Of a DNA stretch of 16,867 nucleotides, positions 16,592 to 16,867 are shown piece after piece (the stretch's first letter is position 1; each line of letters starts with the position of its first letter). The translations under genes were made by a program, and so were the position numbers. The stretch lies in assembly GCA_015061765.1 (NCBI GenBank), contig SUVZ01000033.1:1-16867 (forward strand), in the 5' to 3' direction. Under the pieces are notes generated by a model. That model ran no database searches, was not told the origin of the DNA, and saw only the letters and a list, made by a program, of their open reading frames with translations. The DNA is from Lentisphaerota bacterium. GTDB taxonomy: Bacteria; Verrucomicrobiota; Kiritimatiellia; RFP12; UBA1067.

Positions 16592-16678
16592 ATGACACGG
16601 CTAGGATTCGAACAATTCGCAGAATTTAGCATTGCCGATACCTCGCCTATCCAACCTGCCAAATTCAAGCAATCGTTA

Positions 16679-16714
16679 GTCCTACAAGTCTCACCTGTCT
16701 CACACGTCCCTCCA
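16679..16714. repeat. degenerate 9-base tandem repeat, four units
   Basis: Four consecutive 9-base units each start with GTC: GTCCTACAA, GTCTCACCT, GTCTCACAC, GTCCCTCCA. The consensus is GTCtcAcnn on the plus strand. It is intergenic and outside any supported gene. Units are too short and too diverged for CRISPR, and there are no spacers. Confidence 0.6.
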
Positions 16715-16748
16715 TCCAAATCCAGGCGCGAAGCATGTTGCCCAAAAT

Positions 16749-16772
16749 GAGAATTCACTTCGAATAATTCTC
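16749..16772. repeat. 7-bp inverted repeat (GAGAATT/AATTCTC)
   Basis: GAGAATT at 16749-16755 and AATTCTC at 16766-16772 are exact reverse complements around a 10-base loop. A related TGAGAA/TTCTCA pair lies at 16799-16804 and 16820-16825, and GAATCA/TGATTC at 16792-16797 and 16817-16822. The cluster suggests a binding region or the end of a small repeat element. Confidence 0.35.
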
Positions 16773-16781
16773 CCGCTTCAA

Positions 16782-16867
16782 ATGAGGCTACGAATCAATG
16801 AGAACATGGTTTGGACTGATTCTCAAGATTACGGAGCGGACGAAATCCTATCCCATCTATTTATCTC
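16782..16867 (+). CDS. possible start of a plus-strand gene running off the right edge
   Basis: Two plus-strand frames are open from an ATG to the window end. One starts at 16782 (MRLRINENMVWTDSQDYG...) without a Shine-Dalgarno. The other starts at 16799 (MRTWFGLILKITERTKSY...) with GAGG ten bases upstream. At most one can be real, and 23-28 codons are too few to identify it. If real, it is divergent from the regulator and lies outside the operon. Confidence 0.2.
   Translation, partial: MRLRINENMVWTDSQDYGADEILSHLFI

Larger units (their letters stand above)
16294..16867. other. intergenic stretch without a confident protein gene
   Basis: This 574-base stretch upstream of the regulator holds a promoter-like box (16543-16551), a possible 29-codon leader ORF (16428-16517), a degenerate 9-base tandem repeat (16679-16714) and several short inverted repeats (16577-16591, 16749-16772, 16792-16822). 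Longer frames of 68-96 codons on both strands overlap one another, lack Shine-Dalgarno sequences and resemble nothing I know. The base composition is more A/T-rich than in the operon, consistent with regulatory or repeat DNA. Confidence 0.5.

Noticed and set aside
16590..16680. tRNA on the minus strand suggested by TTCGAATCCT
   Set aside because: The five bases before the loop (AATTG) do not pair with those after it (CCTAG), and no D-arm, anticodon arm or acceptor stem could be built around it.
16679..16714. CRISPR array
   Set aside because: Units are 9 bases, contiguous and diverged, with no spacers and no cas genes.
16276..16758. Overlapping 68-96-codon frames on both strands right of the regulator
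   Set aside because: They overlap one another, lack Shine-Dalgarno sequences, and the repetitive V-S-x tract in one is just the translated 9-base repeat.

Overview
The window looks like part of a glycan-degradation locus from an uncultivated Gram-negative gut or sediment bacterium, most likely of the PVC group (Kiritimatiellota, Lentisphaerota or Verrucomicrobiota). This placement is an inference. It rests on the moderate GC content, the dense one-strand run of secreted glycosidases, a very large protein of repeated LamG-like modules joined by 'GAGTLSI'-type linkers, a Tat-exported glycosidase-like protein, and the absence of SusC/SusD genes. No rRNA or universally conserved gene is present to settle it.

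Layout: every confident gene is on the minus strand, so the locus reads from high to low coordinates. At 16293-15232 is a GntR-type winged-helix regulator fused to a LacI-type sugar-sensing domain. It is preceded by a promoter-like extended -10 and a possible 29-codon leader ORF. A compact 146-base gap (15231-15086) holds a terminator-like hairpin for the regulator, an extended -10 promoter and an operator-like dyad just downstream of the predicted start of transcription. Then follow, almost without gaps: a 1398-aa LamG-repeat surface or secreted protein (15085-10889); a GH95-like six-hairpin glycosidase (10870-8429); a Tat-exported GH20-like TIM-barrel protein (8432-7380); a fused GH88 unsaturated glucuronyl hydrolase plus heparinase II/III-type lyase (7396-4307); a GH29 alpha-L-fucosidase (4310-2880); a GH92 alpha-mannosidase (2896-785); and, 97 bases further on, the first ~141 codons of a secreted esterase that breaks off next to a perfect 13-bp palindrome (687-193).

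How the genes fit together (inference): the lyase half of the fusion would cut a uronic-acid-containing glycan and leave 4,5-unsaturated uronyl ends. The GH88 half would remove those ends, and the exo-enzymes (fucosidases, mannosidase, hexosaminidase-like) would strip the rest. The LamG protein, first in the operon, may bind the glycan or decorate the cell surface. The regulator would respond to a released sugar. No transporter, sulfatase or intracellular sugar-catabolic gene lies in the window, so uptake must be encoded elsewhere. The substrate cannot be fixed from sequence; a fucosylated, mannose- and uronate-containing polysaccharide or glycoprotein/proteoglycan would suit.

The two ends (1-192 and 16294-16867) hold no confident protein gene. 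The right end carries a degenerate 9-base tandem repeat and several small inverted repeats.
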